Assembly: GCA_022747635.1 (NCBI GenBank)
Contig: JAKTNV010000005.1
Coordinates: 44,685,238 to 44,749,237 of the forward strand
From: Hetaerina americana
Lineage: Eukaryota > Arthropoda > Insecta > Odonata > Calopterygidae
Direction of reading: 5' to 3'
DNA length: 64,000 nucleotides
Shown in pieces: positions 24,201-38,789 of the stretch (positions within the stretch are counted from its first letter, which is position 1; the number at the start of each line of letters is the position of its first letter). A program made the translations under genes and the position numbers. The notes under the pieces are model-generated. The model made no database searches. It was not told the DNA's origin and saw nothing but the letters and a program-made list of their open reading frames with translations.

Positions 24201-24367
24201 TTCCATCTGCTCGCAAGTGACGATTGTTTTTGTACACATATGATGGGAAGGGTTTGCCAGCTCAAGCTACATTCAAAACATTGGAAGTCGACATACATGA
24301 AGCAACTCAGTCCACCGAACTTCCAAGAAATAACCAACTGTTGTATTTACTCTTCCAAATCAGAAAT

Positions 24368-24443
24368 ATGAAAGTCTTGTTGTGGACGGCCATCTACTCC
24401 ATCTCATATATGTTGACAGTTACCACTGAATTAGTGAAATATG
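24368..24443 (+). CDS. candidate first coding exon encoding a signal peptide
   Basis: The ATG at 24368 has A at -3 (GAAATATG) and opens MKVLLWTAIYSISYMLTV, a short basic start followed by a hydrophobic core, which is the form of a secretory signal peptide. The exon would end at 24443 with donor G then GTAAAAG, phase 1; the frame meets a stop four codons after the splice, as an intron should. A CpG-rich patch lies upstream. No later exon can be identified, so the protein's nature is unknown. An upstream in-frame ATG at 24224 would extend the N-terminus by 48 residues, which is less likely for a signal peptide. Confidence 0.35.
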
Positions 24444-27400
24444 GTAAAAGCTAATATAAATATGGTTCCTGGAATAAGAGGTAAAAAATGTCAACTACGC
24501 GCAATTCATAGGTGGCGTGTTCTGATGATGAGTGGATCGTATGCAGTTAACAAGTCATTATGAGGGAACCTTCAAAGATATGTAAATAGAATTGTTGAAT
24601 TTTCACTTTGTTGCTAAATAATTTAAGATAAAATTAAAATTCATTTCCAATAAACGGTCAAGATATTTTTATAACGTTTCCAATGATTTTCTTGGTAGAA
24701 TTGTGCTATCCATCCGCCTGAGAAAAAAAATTCTCAATGTACATGCTTTCGAAACAAGCGTTGCCGCTATCTGTTTGCTCGCGACTGGTAGTTTGCGCAA
24801 ATTTCGAAACTCCCCCGCGACTTTACCCGGCCAATCTGCCGTCAAAAGAATGTCACCCCGAAGAACCAAGTTAATGCGGCACGATCTCACTTAAAAATAG
24901 AAAGAGGCGCAGAAACGAAAACTTTTCTTCGGCGCTCCAAAACTAACCTTTCTGTCTAGGTCGTGTAACTCGAGAATGCTTCACGAGGTGTGCGCCAGTT
25001 TTATTTTTCATCCAATATACCACTCCGGGAATTGGTGATCTCCAATTCACGAAAGAACTTCGATGCATGCAAGCGCATTGCGACATTTTAAAGTTTTTGA
25101 AGCACAATAGATACATGGAAAAATAACACCTCCTCTGTCAGAGTATAAAACGACTATAAAACGATGTCCGAATAAAATACAGACTTCACCAATCACAATA
25201 TTTTATAAAAGAGGTAAAGTTATCAAATTCGTTGTTCTATGAAATTCAATTCAACAGCCGGACTGCATTTTTGTATCTATTCAGGAAAATGTTAAACATT
25301 ACTAAAATATTTCAATGTAAATTTAACTAATTTATGAACTTTCAAAAATAGAAATGAAGGCAAAACTTTTCGCTAAGAGGATGCGATTACGGCGTAACAC
25401 ACGTGGGTAGCAAAAATAATTTACTATATCAAATATACATAATATAACCATCAAAAATAAATGTTGCATTAATTATGTAATGAGCATTAAAATAGCAAAC
25501 AACAACCAAATGACAACATTCATAGAACCAATCGTAAATCGAAAATGATGAATTGAAATACATCACCTAGATCTGGTAGTAAAGGAATCCTGGAATGGTA
25601 ACTCCAATGTAGTTTCAAAATATCACAGGTTAGATATAAATTTACGCGATGTGATAATTCATTATTAACTTTTAACCGAATTTCCAGTTCAATGAGCTAT
25701 TCACGATATTTGTTTGAATGGGGAGCTTATGAAGCTTGCGTCTCTCCATCACTTCCACATTTCGCTCGAAGTGCCTGTATATACGTAGATAGCGCGCGGG
25801 TATATGTACGCACTTAATCATCCGCGAAATTGGATGTCACCATAATCCAACAGAATGAGCTTCGAACACCGAGTTTAAAACACTTTGGCTGCAATGACGG
25901 GCATTCTCGCTCGGCTGAATCGAATTATTTTAGGAACACAGACTGGGACGCTGCCACCTGCGTGAAATCACGACGGACACCATCACCAACGCAAACGAAA
26001 ATGTCGAACTCCCATGTGCCCTTGAAGCACGGGTTGTTATGATATATCAGGAACCAAGGCGTGAGAAAATATGGGACCTTCGTGTAAAATCTACCTGTCG
26101 AAGACAATTGCAGGGGGGGGAATAAGAGTCAACTCGTTTGGTTTTGCTTCGTCGCATCTGATTAGAAAAGAATAACCACGGACGGTTTATTAATATTCTC
26201 CGTGTTATAGCCACGAAAAAATATCTAGGAAAATATTCTCGACGTAAAAAACTACCATGTCGGAAAAATCTACCGTATCTTAACAGAATTAGTATGTTAT
26301 ATTTTAAAGACCCCCTTCCTACAAAAAAGGACCAATTGGGTAAGGATAATGAAGATTTTAAGTAAAAACTTTGTGACAAGATTAGTTAATTTTTTTAAGC
26401 CTCCAACTTCCTTCTAAAATTTAGATTAAATATGATTACTCGACAGAGTCGACAAAATGAAATATAGATTCGGAGATTGTGAGAAATTTTCGATAGTTTG
26501 CCTCATAAACTGGCCCTTTTGATTGTCCTAAATAGAGAAAATCGATGTTGATGACATTTTAAATTTAGATAAATCTTTGATATTTGACAGGGTGATGCAG
26601 TAGGCAACATTTCTCAGAATATGACCACACGTAAAAATGTTACATAAACTGCCATAACGCAGAAAACATACTCTTTGTGAAGTAAAAAAAACGAAGCCTA
26701 TCGAGCACACCTCAATCGTTAACTGAGGGGGCGACGACGTCAGAGGCATCTCTCGAAAGTTCATTAATGCAGCCACACGTCAGTGTAACCCTCTTCCAAG
26801 AATAAAACACCCGCGAGTTCCCTTGAAACGTATCCGAGCGTGAGCGCGCGTGCAGTGTCAGCAGAGAATGTGGGATCAAGAGTTAACATCATCAGCAGAG
26901 GTGCTTCAAGGTAGAATGAACCTTTGCTCTGAAGCAAGGGAATAAACAGCGTTCTGGTTGCCGTCGCTATTATTGTCTGCGACGTTCGTATGCGGCGAAG
27001 TCACAGTGCAAGAAAAAAAAATATATACTATATATTTCATTTCCATGACTGAATAGGCAAACTCGTTCTTTGGACTATTCTGTTCATTCGTAGAAGATTT
27101 GACAGCAACAGAACTATGCGCACAAAATCTCGCCGACAAAGTGAGAGGATAGAATTTTTGACAATATAAATAAATCCATCACTTTTGTGTCACGTTTCTA
27201 ATGCTTCTTTTTCGACATATTAATACCTCAAAGAGCTATTCAATCATTACTGTATATGAAGATTCAAAATCCACCAGTTTCTAGTCAGCAGCCACCCAAT
27301 CACCCAGCCACTTGATTCTTGAAATACCGAAGGAAAGAACTAATTGACCTCAGAGGTGCATTGTAAAGAGAAATCAATCAAATATGAATCGCCAGATACC

Positions 27401-28312
27401 CAACTTCTCAATAAGGAAAGGACGACAAAAGGTAACTTTGAAAAAGTAGCCAGGGAAGGTCAAACTTCGGAGAAGTGAAGAGCAGAATTTGAGATATTAC
27501 TGCTGGATAAGGAGAAGAATCATGGAAAAACGATGAGCAAAGAACGTACTTAGCTCAATGAAGTCGCATATAATTTTTTAAATGCAATTCTGAGTGGAGC
27601 TTTTCCACAGGAAAATTTAGTTGGAGTCATGTGTGAACATTAACGATTAATGAGAGTCAATTAAACAGAGAAAATAAGTTATTTGTGCAATTTCATTTCA
27701 TTTTCTAATGTTTTGGCTCTTTTTGTTGATCAGTCTCCTTCAGTAGCTTATTTCGTCCATTTGCTCTGCAGTATCTCTCTTAAATGTCATCGGACAATCC
27801 AGATTCCTGATTACCTCAAAGGTTTAATCAATCATGAAAAAATGAAAATTGATTTATTTGGGGAACCGAGTCTTTACAAAATTATAACAATTATAATTAG
27901 AGTAGTTTACAACAAGGCTGAACGGGAAACTAGTTAAAGAGGCATGGCTTACTCGGATACGGAATATACTCCATAAAATTAAGATTGCCGAGAAATTTTC
28001 ATTTCTGTTACAAAGGTACGAGCCTCGTATAATTTTTTCAGGTCAAAATAGCGGTTCCCTGACATAGTCAACTTGTTAATGATAATGATGATGACATTTT
28101 TTCAACTATAATTCTTCTACAGAGGAGACAGTATTTATACAGGAGTATCTCTGGTGTTGTATGATACCCGATAAATTTTAATTTAGAAATGCAAAATATA
28201 TCATTCCCAAAAGTCATCCGTTTGCCGCACCCATCGGCAGAAAATAACTACTGCCTAAAAATTGTATTCCGACAATTCTGACGAGAGAATACTTGTGGAG
28301 GGCAATGTATAT
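24444..28312. other. AT-rich DNA, no gene recognised
   Basis: Open frames up to 110 codons (26379-26047, minus) read like chance. There is a run of eight or nine G near 26114. No repeat matches elsewhere in the window. Confidence 0.5.
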
Positions 28313-28880
28313 TATTTTTATTAATGATAGTTTGTCGGTGAAGGTAACCTTTGCATAGACATACCGACCAATTACTGAATTATTTCTAAACCTATCCTAA
28401 AAAGACACGACGCGATATCCCACACCACAGAAATCCCTCAAATTTCGTATACTTTCTGCCTTCTTATACACGGTCCAACATGTTCATCCATTTTATCTTC
28501 CCCTACGTCGACTAACTTTGTCTCCTATTACTGTCTTCAACAGTTCATCACCAATCAAAACGCTATGAATCCACTTTTTCTGCTTCCTTTGGATTTCTCC
28601 CAACAACCCTTTTTCCTCCTCTATTATGCCTAGGACTACTCGTTTTTTTTCCTTTCCGTCCATCTAAGTCTACCCTTCCTTCTCCACACCCACATCTAAA
28701 AAGCCTCCAATCCACGCCTATCGTCTTGCTTTAACGAACAACTTTTCGTGCCGCATAAATTACTTTATTAATCAATGTTTTCTCTACTCTTTTCCCAATA
28801 CACGTATCTTCACTCGATGTCGCTGGAAAAACCTCATCCTCCAAGCAAATGTCTCTTCATCTAACGAAATTCTACTTCCT
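28313..28880 (-). mobile_element. non-LTR retrotransposon (LINE) 3' fragment, copy 1
   Basis: On the minus strand the reading, across several frame changes, follows the C-terminal part of the copy at 32945-33955: a WRLEAF-like segment near 28700, then ...GEIQRKQKKWIHSVLIGDE and LLKTVIGDKV, then MLDR-like sequence and a 3' tail ending ATCATTAATAAAAATAAT near 28313. The tail block (TATGCAAAGGTTACCTTCACCG) parallels the tails of the other three copies. It is 5' truncated, as is usual for LINEs, and full of stops and shifts. Confidence 0.75.
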
Positions 28881-31800
28881 TTGCCCCTACTAATTTTAAC
28901 ATATAGGTTCAAAGTATTTTCAAGCTAAGTAAACTTTTTAAGTTTACGCCCTAAAATTTTAACCTATAACTTAGCCATCCTTTTTCTCCAACAACTCATC
29001 ACTTTTGATTTGTTTCCACCGATTATCGTCCCATGACTATCTTACTGATTATCAATTGTGTTCATTCATCAATGATTGTTCCCTCGGCTGACCTGCTAGC
29101 TAAAGCTTGATCATCAGCTTATCCCGACTTTCCTTCCGTCACATGCATCTGCGAAGTCAGACATGTAAAATGGAACCACCTATCAAAATCTCAGCAGCAA
29201 AAAATAATTAAATAGCCAAGTACAAAAATGTATCCCAGAATAAAGCTATCCTGAATAATAAATATTGGCAATCACATGGAAACGTCCGGCATAATATTAA
29301 TGGATAACGTTCAAAGAGTGTATTTTCTGAGTGATTACGAATTAAATGCACACAATATACGAGCGAATTAACATGAAAGAGCGAACTCCACATTAATCTG
29401 ATGGAACGCCTCAGGATAATCAATGTAAAAAACACTCAAGCCATCATTTCAAGGCATTGCCGAGGAGACAACGACGCGAGTTTTCTGGTTACTCACTCAA
29501 CTCCCATCCCTGAAATTCTCAATGCCAAGGGGATGAGAAAGGTCAGGTCTGCATAAGGCGTGCTCTTCATAGCCTTGATCCACTTTTCGTAGAAGCTAAG
29601 AAGCACGGACCCGTATTGGCCTGTTATGAGACTTATAGCAAATTATCAACTTGAACCCTGTTAAATGTTTATCCTTACGAAGATGAAGCATTTACTCCCG
29701 CTCACTCATCACAGAAATATTCCCGTCAGCAGCACCAATGGCTTCCGCCACTATGTGCCAATATCCTGGCAAGCCGAAGCGAGCAGAGACACTAGTTATA
29801 AAGTTGGCACATGACCTAACAGTCCGTCGTCCCCTATCCTCGGAATTAGAATTAAAACGATCGAGGAAAAAAACTGCAATACGAATCATTGCAAGAAATC
29901 ACTGAACTCGTCGCTGTCAACTTGCGATACTTATGGAAAGCTAACAAAGATAATTTCATTCGAAAATTTCAATTTGAGTAAAACTGATAGTATAACAGGC
30001 TTGAATTCTTCAATTTGATGAACGGCATAGAATCAGTGCCGTGGATACAGTTTTTCCTTGGGCTGCAGATATTCTACGTAAAATCTTATTGCTTATTTTT
30101 CAGGGGGATTTATAATAGGTTATGCAGCATGGTAGTAATTTAGTAGTAATTTTTAAAATTTAATTAATACAATCAAATTTAACGAGGTAGTAACGATGAG
30201 ATAGCATTAATACATTACAATGAAGAGTCGTGATCAATTCTAAGACTACATCAATGAGTTGCTTTTCAACTGAAGTTCAGAATGCCTCTTCATTCTCTTG
30301 TTTTTTAAATCTCTTGACTAAATTTTTCCTTGTAAAGTGACTTTTGTACAACGATCCGAACTTCATGCAGCAATGGAACGATCTATCTAGCTTTGTAAAA
30401 GTTTAACACACAACTGAAGCACATAGGTCGAATAGATTAAAAATCAAAGGATTTTCTTGGAGTTATTCCGATATAAAACTTGATTAGTTTATTGTTTACA
30501 ACCCTTGAATTGCATTGATATTAACATATTTTCCCTTTGCCCTGAAATTCATACAATAAATAAAAAGTATGTCATTACTTATCACCCTGGAGATTACGTT
30601 CCATCATTTATTCCAAGTGATCCATCAATTAAAGTTAAGTTTTGGACTGTCTGTCATGAATATAATGGCTACAAAATTTGATTCCTTTCTCAATGCTCAT
30701 TTTACCTTAGGCATTAATCGTAATACGTAGATTTGAAGTGGGAAACTAAGGTAAATTTCACGTGGTTACCACCTCGAAGCACCAAAACATTTTCCATTTA
30801 AGGTCACATTCGCCAACATACAACGTAAAAATAGAAAAACTTAGGATTGACATACTCACTAAATCACGTCTATAATAAGTCATTTCCTGCGTTCATATGC
30901 TAGTATTAGGTATTTTAATGACAAAATCGATGAAATCATCGCCTGAAAACGTGGGACTTTACGGAGGAGGAAAGAGACATTTACTTCTTCAAAACAAAAA
31001 GACTCATGTTATTGATGCACACACAATGAAATAACATCAATTAAATCTCTGACCAGGAACAGACAGAAACCATAGCAGAACACGTAGAAAGATTGATATA
31101 ATATTAAGGACAAGGTTCCAAAGTTTCCAGTCATTTTTCCCCGATCCAAACATCTTTGTGCAGATGAACCTTTTTTTATTTGATTTCTTAAAAAACAATC
31201 GGGAATGCATTGTAATACATTGGTTGGTTATAAGGAGCTCAATACGAAAAACCTGGAGTCTCCATGGAGATTTGAGAAAAATAAAGGAGAAAGATATGCC
31301 GCAGAAATAGAAGAGAGCTTGTCATCAAAACGGTAGAAGCATAAGGGGTGGAATTCTTCTCTAGAAGGGAATCTCAGAGCGATTAGTCGACAGACGGGTG
31401 AATTCTTCCAGTTACGAGTTCCCGATAGTAGTCTGGAAAAACCTTCTCATGCGGTCAATGACGTGCTTTCAAATCTCGTAATTCGGAGGAGGAGGATACT
31501 CCACGCGACCAATCAAGGTTTACGACCAGTTAAAACCTCAGCACCTCAAGGAGAATTTTATTGACCTCACCTTAGGAAAACACGCCCATAATACTGGTAG
31601 TGCCGAATACAGAACAAAAAAGCACGGGAGCACATCCAGGTAGAATTGAAACTCCCCTTTGAGCGACCACATGGAGACATGGGAAGAGATGGTTTTCAAT
31701 TAGCCTTTTCATGTCAAGACTGGTAAGAATATTCAAATAAGAACTTTTAAGTTCAAAATTTTTTTTACCTCCGGCGTAAATTTATGGAATTTACATAACA

Positions 31801-32944
31801 TATTGAAATGAAATGATTTATGACCTTCCGCGTCGATACCTGGGTCGTATTCTAAACAAAGTGTGTGGAATTACAAAGTCAATAATTTCATTTCAAAGTA
31901 CTAGTTTGATTTTATCCATGAAATTCATAATTCCCTGCCTGCTGGCACGAGTTAACGAAAATATAAGGAGTAAACTATGGCCTCCGTCGCTCCTTCAAGG
32001 CGACGTCGTGACAGTTGATCACATGAAAAATTTCCGCCTAATAAAATTTATCGATCGAAGGGAATTAGTTTCATTTATTTCGAAAACGATTTCGTTATCA
32101 GGATCAGAGGTATGTTTCTCACAAGATCAAGAGCATTGGAGGAAATTATCTTACATACCAAAATTATCAGCAGTATGTTTATCTTATCCTCTGCCATTGT
32201 TTTACGTATCCCAAATGATTAAATAATTGATATCAGCTACTATTGACTTACAGCTTCCATTTCTGAAGATGCATATTATCAAAGAATGACGCAATACCAA
32301 AATTAACTAGTTATAAAACATTGCAGGCTATTCTGTGATTATTCCTGAAAGTGCAACACATTAAAATAGAATTTTTAAGTATGTATTTAAGCCAAATTCA
32401 ATTATAAGATAATGATAATGTAAATTATATAATGATTTATTAAATAGGCAAATTTAAGTGACTGCAAAAGGTCACTGAATGATGAAGATTTGAAGACATT
32501 TATATCGATAAAATGTCCTTCGTAAGAATGGTAACAGAAGAGGTCGTGAAATTTATTAGCGAGGGAAAATGTTTTCCACGCCTTTATTGTTATCTCATCA
32601 TCTGTTAAGAAGATAGCTTATATAAATCTGTTCTGTAATATACGGCTCTTCGGCATTCCCTCATTGAAACGAACATTTTTGTCATATCATCTTAAATCTA
32701 GCGAAGCAGTTTGGTACCATCTCAATTTGACATTAATGTGAAGCTAAAATGATTTCTAATTTCCGAAGTTACTTTAAAGCGAATCCATTAACATGAACTA
32801 GCGGAATTGCAAGTTTATACACAGTAAAACTATTTATTTAGCGAGAGTTATTTATACAATTTACGAACAGTTTCCTCACGTCGGTGAGAGTCAGTATATT
32901 AATAAATGTAAATATAAAATTTTCAAATATGTTTAACAAAATAA
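28881..32944. other. AT-rich DNA, no gene recognised
   Basis: The longest frame is 137 codons at 31813-32226 on the plus strand; it resembles nothing known and has no supporting splice signals. 31230-31690 is slightly GC-richer without a recognisable exon. Confidence 0.5.
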
Positions 32945-33955
32945 AAAAAAAATTATCTACGGGGAAGAATCTGGCCAGGAGACATAGTGAGATCGGTATT
33001 GATTCCTATTCCGAAAAAGGTAAAAACTACATCACGTGATGACTACAGAACAATAAGTTTGATTTCCGACGCAGTTCAAGTGGTTCTCAGAATCATCAAC
33101 AAAAGAATGGAGACCAGGGCAAATGATTACTTAGGGGATGATCAGTTTGGGTTTAGGAAGGGGAGAGGTACGCGTGATGCCATTGCAGTAATGAGATCAC
33201 TAATCGATAGGGATATAGAATACAATCAGGACGTATTTGCCTGTTTTGTAGATTTCGAAAAAGCTTTTGATTGAGTGAATTGGGAAAAACTAATGAGTAT
33301 ATTGCAGAAAATAGGAATAGATTGGAGGGACAGGAGGCTAATCTGCAACCTGTACATGTCTAAAGAGGCATGGGAAGATCTGAAGATCGGAATGAAAGTC
33401 GGCGGGGAATCCGTAAAATGTTTGCTGATGACCGAGCTCTAGTTCGCGTATCAAGCTCAGTCAGCCGGAGGCTTTCATAAGGAGGAGGGATTTGATGACA
33501 GGGACGTGGAGCAAGGATGTTGAGAAAAGGCTCGTCAAAACTTTGATATGGAGCGTAGCTAGGTACGGCGCGGAAACAAGGTCACTAAAACAGGATGATA
33601 GACGTAGATTGGAGGCTTTTGAGATGCGGGCGAAGTATGGTGGGCGAAGAGAGGGGATGATTGGGAGAAATATTAAGGAGGCAGGAAAAATGGATGAAGG
33701 GCGTATTGATCGGCAGTGGGTTGCTGAAGACTGTGATGCATGAAAGAATGTTAGGCAAACAAGGAAGGGTTAGGAATAGGATATGGAAGATGGACGGGAT
33801 GAAGGGAGGAAGGAAGTACACAGAGATGAAGAGGGGCTTTTTGTAGAGTAGGATGCAGGGTTGTGTTTTGTTAGGAAGAACAAAATATTGATTTATTGGT
33901 TGTGTCCATCAAAAACCTTCCTTCACCGGTTGATTACCTAATAATCAAAATAAAA
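32945..33955 (+). mobile_element. non-LTR retrotransposon (LINE), reverse transcriptase to 3' end, copy 2
   Basis: 5' truncated within the reverse transcriptase. 32987-33274 encodes VLIPIPKK, a DDYRTISLISDA block, LGDDQFGFRKGRGTRDAI and VDFEKAFD: the early fingers and palm motifs. The frame then meets TGA at 33272-33274 where relatives have CGA (FDRVN), a CpG-to-TpG change. It continues as VNWEKLMSILQKIGIDWR. A deletion follows, because the catalytic box FADDRALV comes only about 70 bases later (33421-33444, another frame). The C-terminal region reads TLIWSVARYGAETRSLKQ and RRLEAFEM (33538-33630), then SGLLKTVMHERMLGK in the next frame. The 3' tail has TTGTGTCCATCAAAAACC and ends TAATAATCAAAAT. 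The element is dead: truncation, deletion and frame changes. Clade is uncertain. Confidence 0.92.
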
Positions 33956-36900
33956 TACTATATGCATGCAAAGCATAAAAAATGAACATTAAATACATGC
34001 GTGAATAAATAAACTAGTAAAAACTAACAGCTTTTTAGATGCCTTCTGTTATTGGTGTCTTTCCATGGGAGTGTTTTTAAACTTCCCCGAGATTACTACT
34101 TTATATTAGAAAAAATTGACTGATTACAGTCTCACAGAAATGAGAAACGGAGAAAAGATAATTTTTCACCTTATTTCATTATACCTTAATCATTAAAAAG
34201 ACACTCTTTATAACATACCGTAAATTTTTTCCTTCGAAAAATCTGTCTAGTCCGACACTTAAGCACCGCCTACACTAAAAGTGAATCGTTTAATATCGTT
34301 ATGGCGATTTGCAATTCTTCACAGGATACACTGATATTTGTGCGTAAATGCATGCACAGATAAAATATCACAAAAAACATAGTCATAATATAACAAAAAT
34401 GGCCAAATTGTGGTTCGAGCGCCACATGCCTGTCTTCGTTACTTATTTTGAAAGAAGCTCCCTGCCACCAACAGGAATTTCATATATTTTCTTATTACTT
34501 CCTGGTTAAGCTATTAATTTGGACAATAATTAATGCGTATTGGATTTCACAATCATCTACCTCAATTACTTGTCAATTCATCAAGGTAACTGTTTTACTT
34601 TGTTTTTTTGTAAATTACGTTGGACGTAGAAATATTGGTTGAACACTTCAATAATGTTTAATGGTGATGTAAGGACTTTAAGAGCAATTCAGTAACTTTA
34701 AAATGTATTAGATGCATCATCTTCTGTTTTCATGAAATCATTTGTAACATTTTTAATATATTTATAATATTTCAGAATTACGAGTCCTTCATTATGGCGT
34801 CAGAAATTAAGAGGAAGGAAAAAATCTTTAAAAGTGAATGAAAACATTTTAAATTCATTGATAACAAATGTAAACAACATTATTATTCGCAAAACAATTT
34901 AAACAAATTTCACAATTAAAGCATCATTACGAAAAAAATCATTCACCGTTGTCGAATGAATATATACCCCGGAATGTCAGAGAGACAAGCTTAAGAGAAA
35001 ATCTAAATGTGTCCCTATTCGACCTTGTCGATACGCGGGTGTCGTTAAAGTATTTGAAGGTTAAGGTCCGCGTGATCCGGTTCCAGGCATAAGCGAAATT
35101 ATTTCATTGCCCAGCCAAAAGATGACTTTCGATTTTTATTTTCGCCGTCTCCAGTGGATACATTTGGGGAAATTTTACTAGCAGAAAACGATGCGGAAGG
35201 AAAATAATTTTTGCACACTTGAGCAAAAATTCTGTCTTTCCATAAAAATGGTGGCTTAATAAATATAAATCTTTTTGCTCCCAGTCAAAGTATGCCTCAA
35301 AAACATTTTCTCTCTCTCATTTTTATGTAAGTCAGGGGTGTATTTATTCTTTCCCATAAATATAAACCACGGGTCTAATAATGAAGATGTTAGTACATGA
35401 TGATGAGTTCGCACGTAAAGTAAAAACTTACGCCCCCCTAAGCTCTTTATCACTCAAAAAAGGACATTCTTACCGAGGAGAAATTCCTTTCCAGGTGTCA
35501 CCCGTGCTTTCCCAGCTAAAGGTACAACCCACACTGCTCGAATTCTGCTGGGACTGTCAACGAGCATCACTCGAATTTGATATCGGGATATTCCTTTTTC
35601 TCACCCTGAATTGAAATTTCATTCAATTCATCAGACGTCCATCTTGAAAACATTCCTTTTGTTTAATGTTTTTTCAAGTGTCAGAGTTTATCTCCTAATA
35701 AAATAAACATAGCGTTCACTCGTGAACAGAACCTGCTGATACCCTTCTCGATAATCTTAAAATAATAAACTTAAATGGGCGACTGAAATTTTTATTGATA
35801 AAATATTACATTTCCTAAGTTACGCTTGAATTCAAGAGTTTAAATTCTTCAATTTCCAATTTCTATAATGCCAACTGCTGCTTTAGTAGTAGTTTGTTTG
35901 GGCGTACTCTATTCACTCGGAAGACATTTCATGGGCAACTTCTCATTTATGGAAGTGAACGGTAAATTTATAATGCGGAAGGAGTATTATTAAAATGTAA
36001 AAATGTCAATCAACTATCCCGATGCCGTCAACTGGCTCTTTAACTCAACTTATTAAGTACATACGTATGATTCTAAAATCATTTAACTGGAAATGTTAAT
36101 AATATTTTGTCTATATGGTAAACCAGATGACCCTGATGAAGAATGAGTTGAACTAACATGTTTCTTTACGTTCCTCGTCAAAAATACACTCCATGAATCC
36201 CACGCACTTTCATTATAAGCTGTCCTTTGGCATGCGAATGACCTTATGCTTTGACAAGGTGATCCGACTCTCTTAGAATTAGAAAGCACTTCCTCATAAT
36301 CTAAATCAACCGAAAGCTAATGCTTCATGAAAAAGAAATGAAAAACCCTTGGAGGCCAACAGTATGACGATAGAAAGATAACTTCCGCATTGGCGAACGC
36401 TCCAGGGAATTTTTTTAGAAGAGAAGATGCTTATGTAATTTTTCCATTCAAAAAGGCCATGAGAAAGGAAGCTTAGCCACATGCACTGCATCGTCATAAC
36501 TAGCAACAGTTTTGAAGAGGTAAGTACGAAGCACTCGTTCTCAAAAGCAAATGCAGTATTACGACCATAAGTTACCAGCTTTTTGACGGAACAAATTAGA
36601 AAATAATAGCACATTCGGTCATACTTAAAATGACTACTGTGCGTTTCAATTGACTTTTCATTACTTTGAGCATATCATTGAAACATACCAGTTGCCATTA
36701 AATATTAGCGAGCGTATGGTTATGTGCAGTACTTTTTTGGATACGGTCTTTTGATTAGTTATTGAAAATATTAAAGGAATAACATAAAAGACAATCGGTA
36801 GAGTTGTTTAGGCTTCAAAAATATTAAAGTGGAAAACACTTCTGCATTAGCAACTTACATTACTAGAATAAAATTGGGACGCTTGGTCACCTTGATTCAG

Positions 36901-38789
36901 GCTAGTCATACCTCCACACGATTATATAGTCATCATACACACGCACACGAATGAATATATACACATTTATTTTTTCCTCCCTATAAGTCCTTAAAAGGAA
37001 CCGACCATCCGCCAGCGACACTTCCGCCTTCTGTTTTGGAAATCTCGTTCGATCATTCTCATGTCCATCATGCCCATAGTTATTTACCGGCCGAAATGAG
37101 CCTCGATCTGTCCTGTCTCCTGGCAGTGGTCATCTACTAACCAAACTGGTCTAGTTCCTGGTAGGAACGAACCTCCACTAGCAAGAATACAACTCTCTCT
37201 ACTCTTTCCCCCTACATTCTTTTTTATTTCAGTTCTACTGCTTCTGTTTTCTTTCAGCGACCACCTCTGCATCCGAAACTCTGCTTAACAGAGCATCAAA
37301 TTCTCGTGTACCACAGATAGCACTATTATCCGCAAATCACACTTAGTCGGACAACTATTCGGAGATATCTCCATCGACTTTCCCTTGCATTTTCTTCTCA
37401 GCTTCCTTTCTCTTGCAGTAGTACATCCATGGGAATGAGTGAAATGTATGAACTTCTGTAGTTTCCTTAAGTCATTGCTACCAAACCGTAGCGATCAATC
37501 TTCCTACATTACACCTTGTACTTCATTTCTCTCCGTTAAATTCCAGCCTAGAGCTGCATCCAATAGATTGTTTCCTTGTAAAAATATAAATGCAAGTGAA
37601 TTAAAAGGCTGACTTAGTGACCGCAGCTTAGAAAATGGTTCTGAAAATATATGGCCAGTACTGACGGTGAGAAAATCACTCCTTTGAGAAAATTAGCGGT
37701 ACAGTTAAGCCAATATTTATTTGGCTATGCATATCCACGAATATCTATTTTCTTCACTGACGGAAATGTTGCAGTAAATCAGTTAAACAAGCGACAGACT
37801 TACATCAAGGGATTAATAAACGTATATTTGTAGGTATCATATTGCATAGAATGACTGCACTGCAAAAAGCAGCTCCGCAATACGATCAATTTTGGGGCTG
37901 TTCTGGTGTATTATGTGCCCGTACGTAGACTTAAGTTTTCGGATCGGAGTGACACGTTGAACCTGAGTAATGTTACCGCTGGTCTTTCCCTCTGACTCTT
38001 ACAGGACATATTGGAGATGAATGACTCGGTTTAACACGAGTTTCCACCTTTTAGGGACTTAGCTTTACAAAATACAACTTTTAGGTAGTTTGCTAGCTAG
38101 GATTAACGAAAGAGAGACTGCACGAGGGACTCTAATTTCGATTCACATATGGTGCATCACCGGTAGCACATTGATTTCACCACATGAACGCAACTAAAGA
38201 CGCGTTCATTTAATTATGACTCGCAGGCCTTTTATTTTAAAACTGCCACTTGGTCAATATCTTTCGGATGGATTCATAAGGACCATTTTTTTACACCCTC
38301 GTGAATTTTGCTTCACGAAGCGATTTAATACGTACGTGTATTCCATTCTGATGCTACACACCAAGCGCACACTTCTGGTCTACGAAAAAAGATAAATTTA
38401 AATGGCAAGAGATTTTTTTAAGAGTCTCAGTGGCTAAGATTATATCGCATCATTTTCTAAATACACCTGAGGGAAAACAGGACATAAGCCCGAGGCGGAT
38501 TTTGAAGCTGCGACATGTTTCCTAGCCGGAGTTTTACTGGCAGGCTTTATGCATTACAACTATTACAAAATTCATATTTATTACACACCAATATTCAAGC
38601 TTTGATGAAGAGAAAAAAATCGCAGATCTGAAACAAATTTCGAAATGACTATTTATCGATACTGTGATCCAAAATGTGTCCGATTGGTGCCAGCGAAAGC
38701 ACCTACCAGAAGTGTGAATCACCTGTCCCAAATCATGTCTGAAAGTTGTTCCTCGGCCTCGTCTTGCTAGGGACACTTAATCGGCCGGT
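33956..38789. other. AT-rich DNA, no gene recognised
   Basis: Only short frames. 37080-37560 is pyrimidine-rich on the plus strand; its minus strand reads as a broken protein-like sequence (EFDALLSRVSDAEVVAE) followed by an AATAAA near 36970, possibly an old retroelement, but I cannot place it. Confidence 0.45.

Noticed and set aside
24520..24560. CTGATGA near 24521 as a further hammerhead core (also CTGATGA-like sites near 36130 and 60389)
   Set aside because: No stem II hairpin and no GAAA at the right spacing, so only the heptamer matches.
31813..32226. 137-codon plus-strand frame
   Set aside because: No family resemblance, no splice or promoter support, AT-biased codons as in the surrounding DNA.
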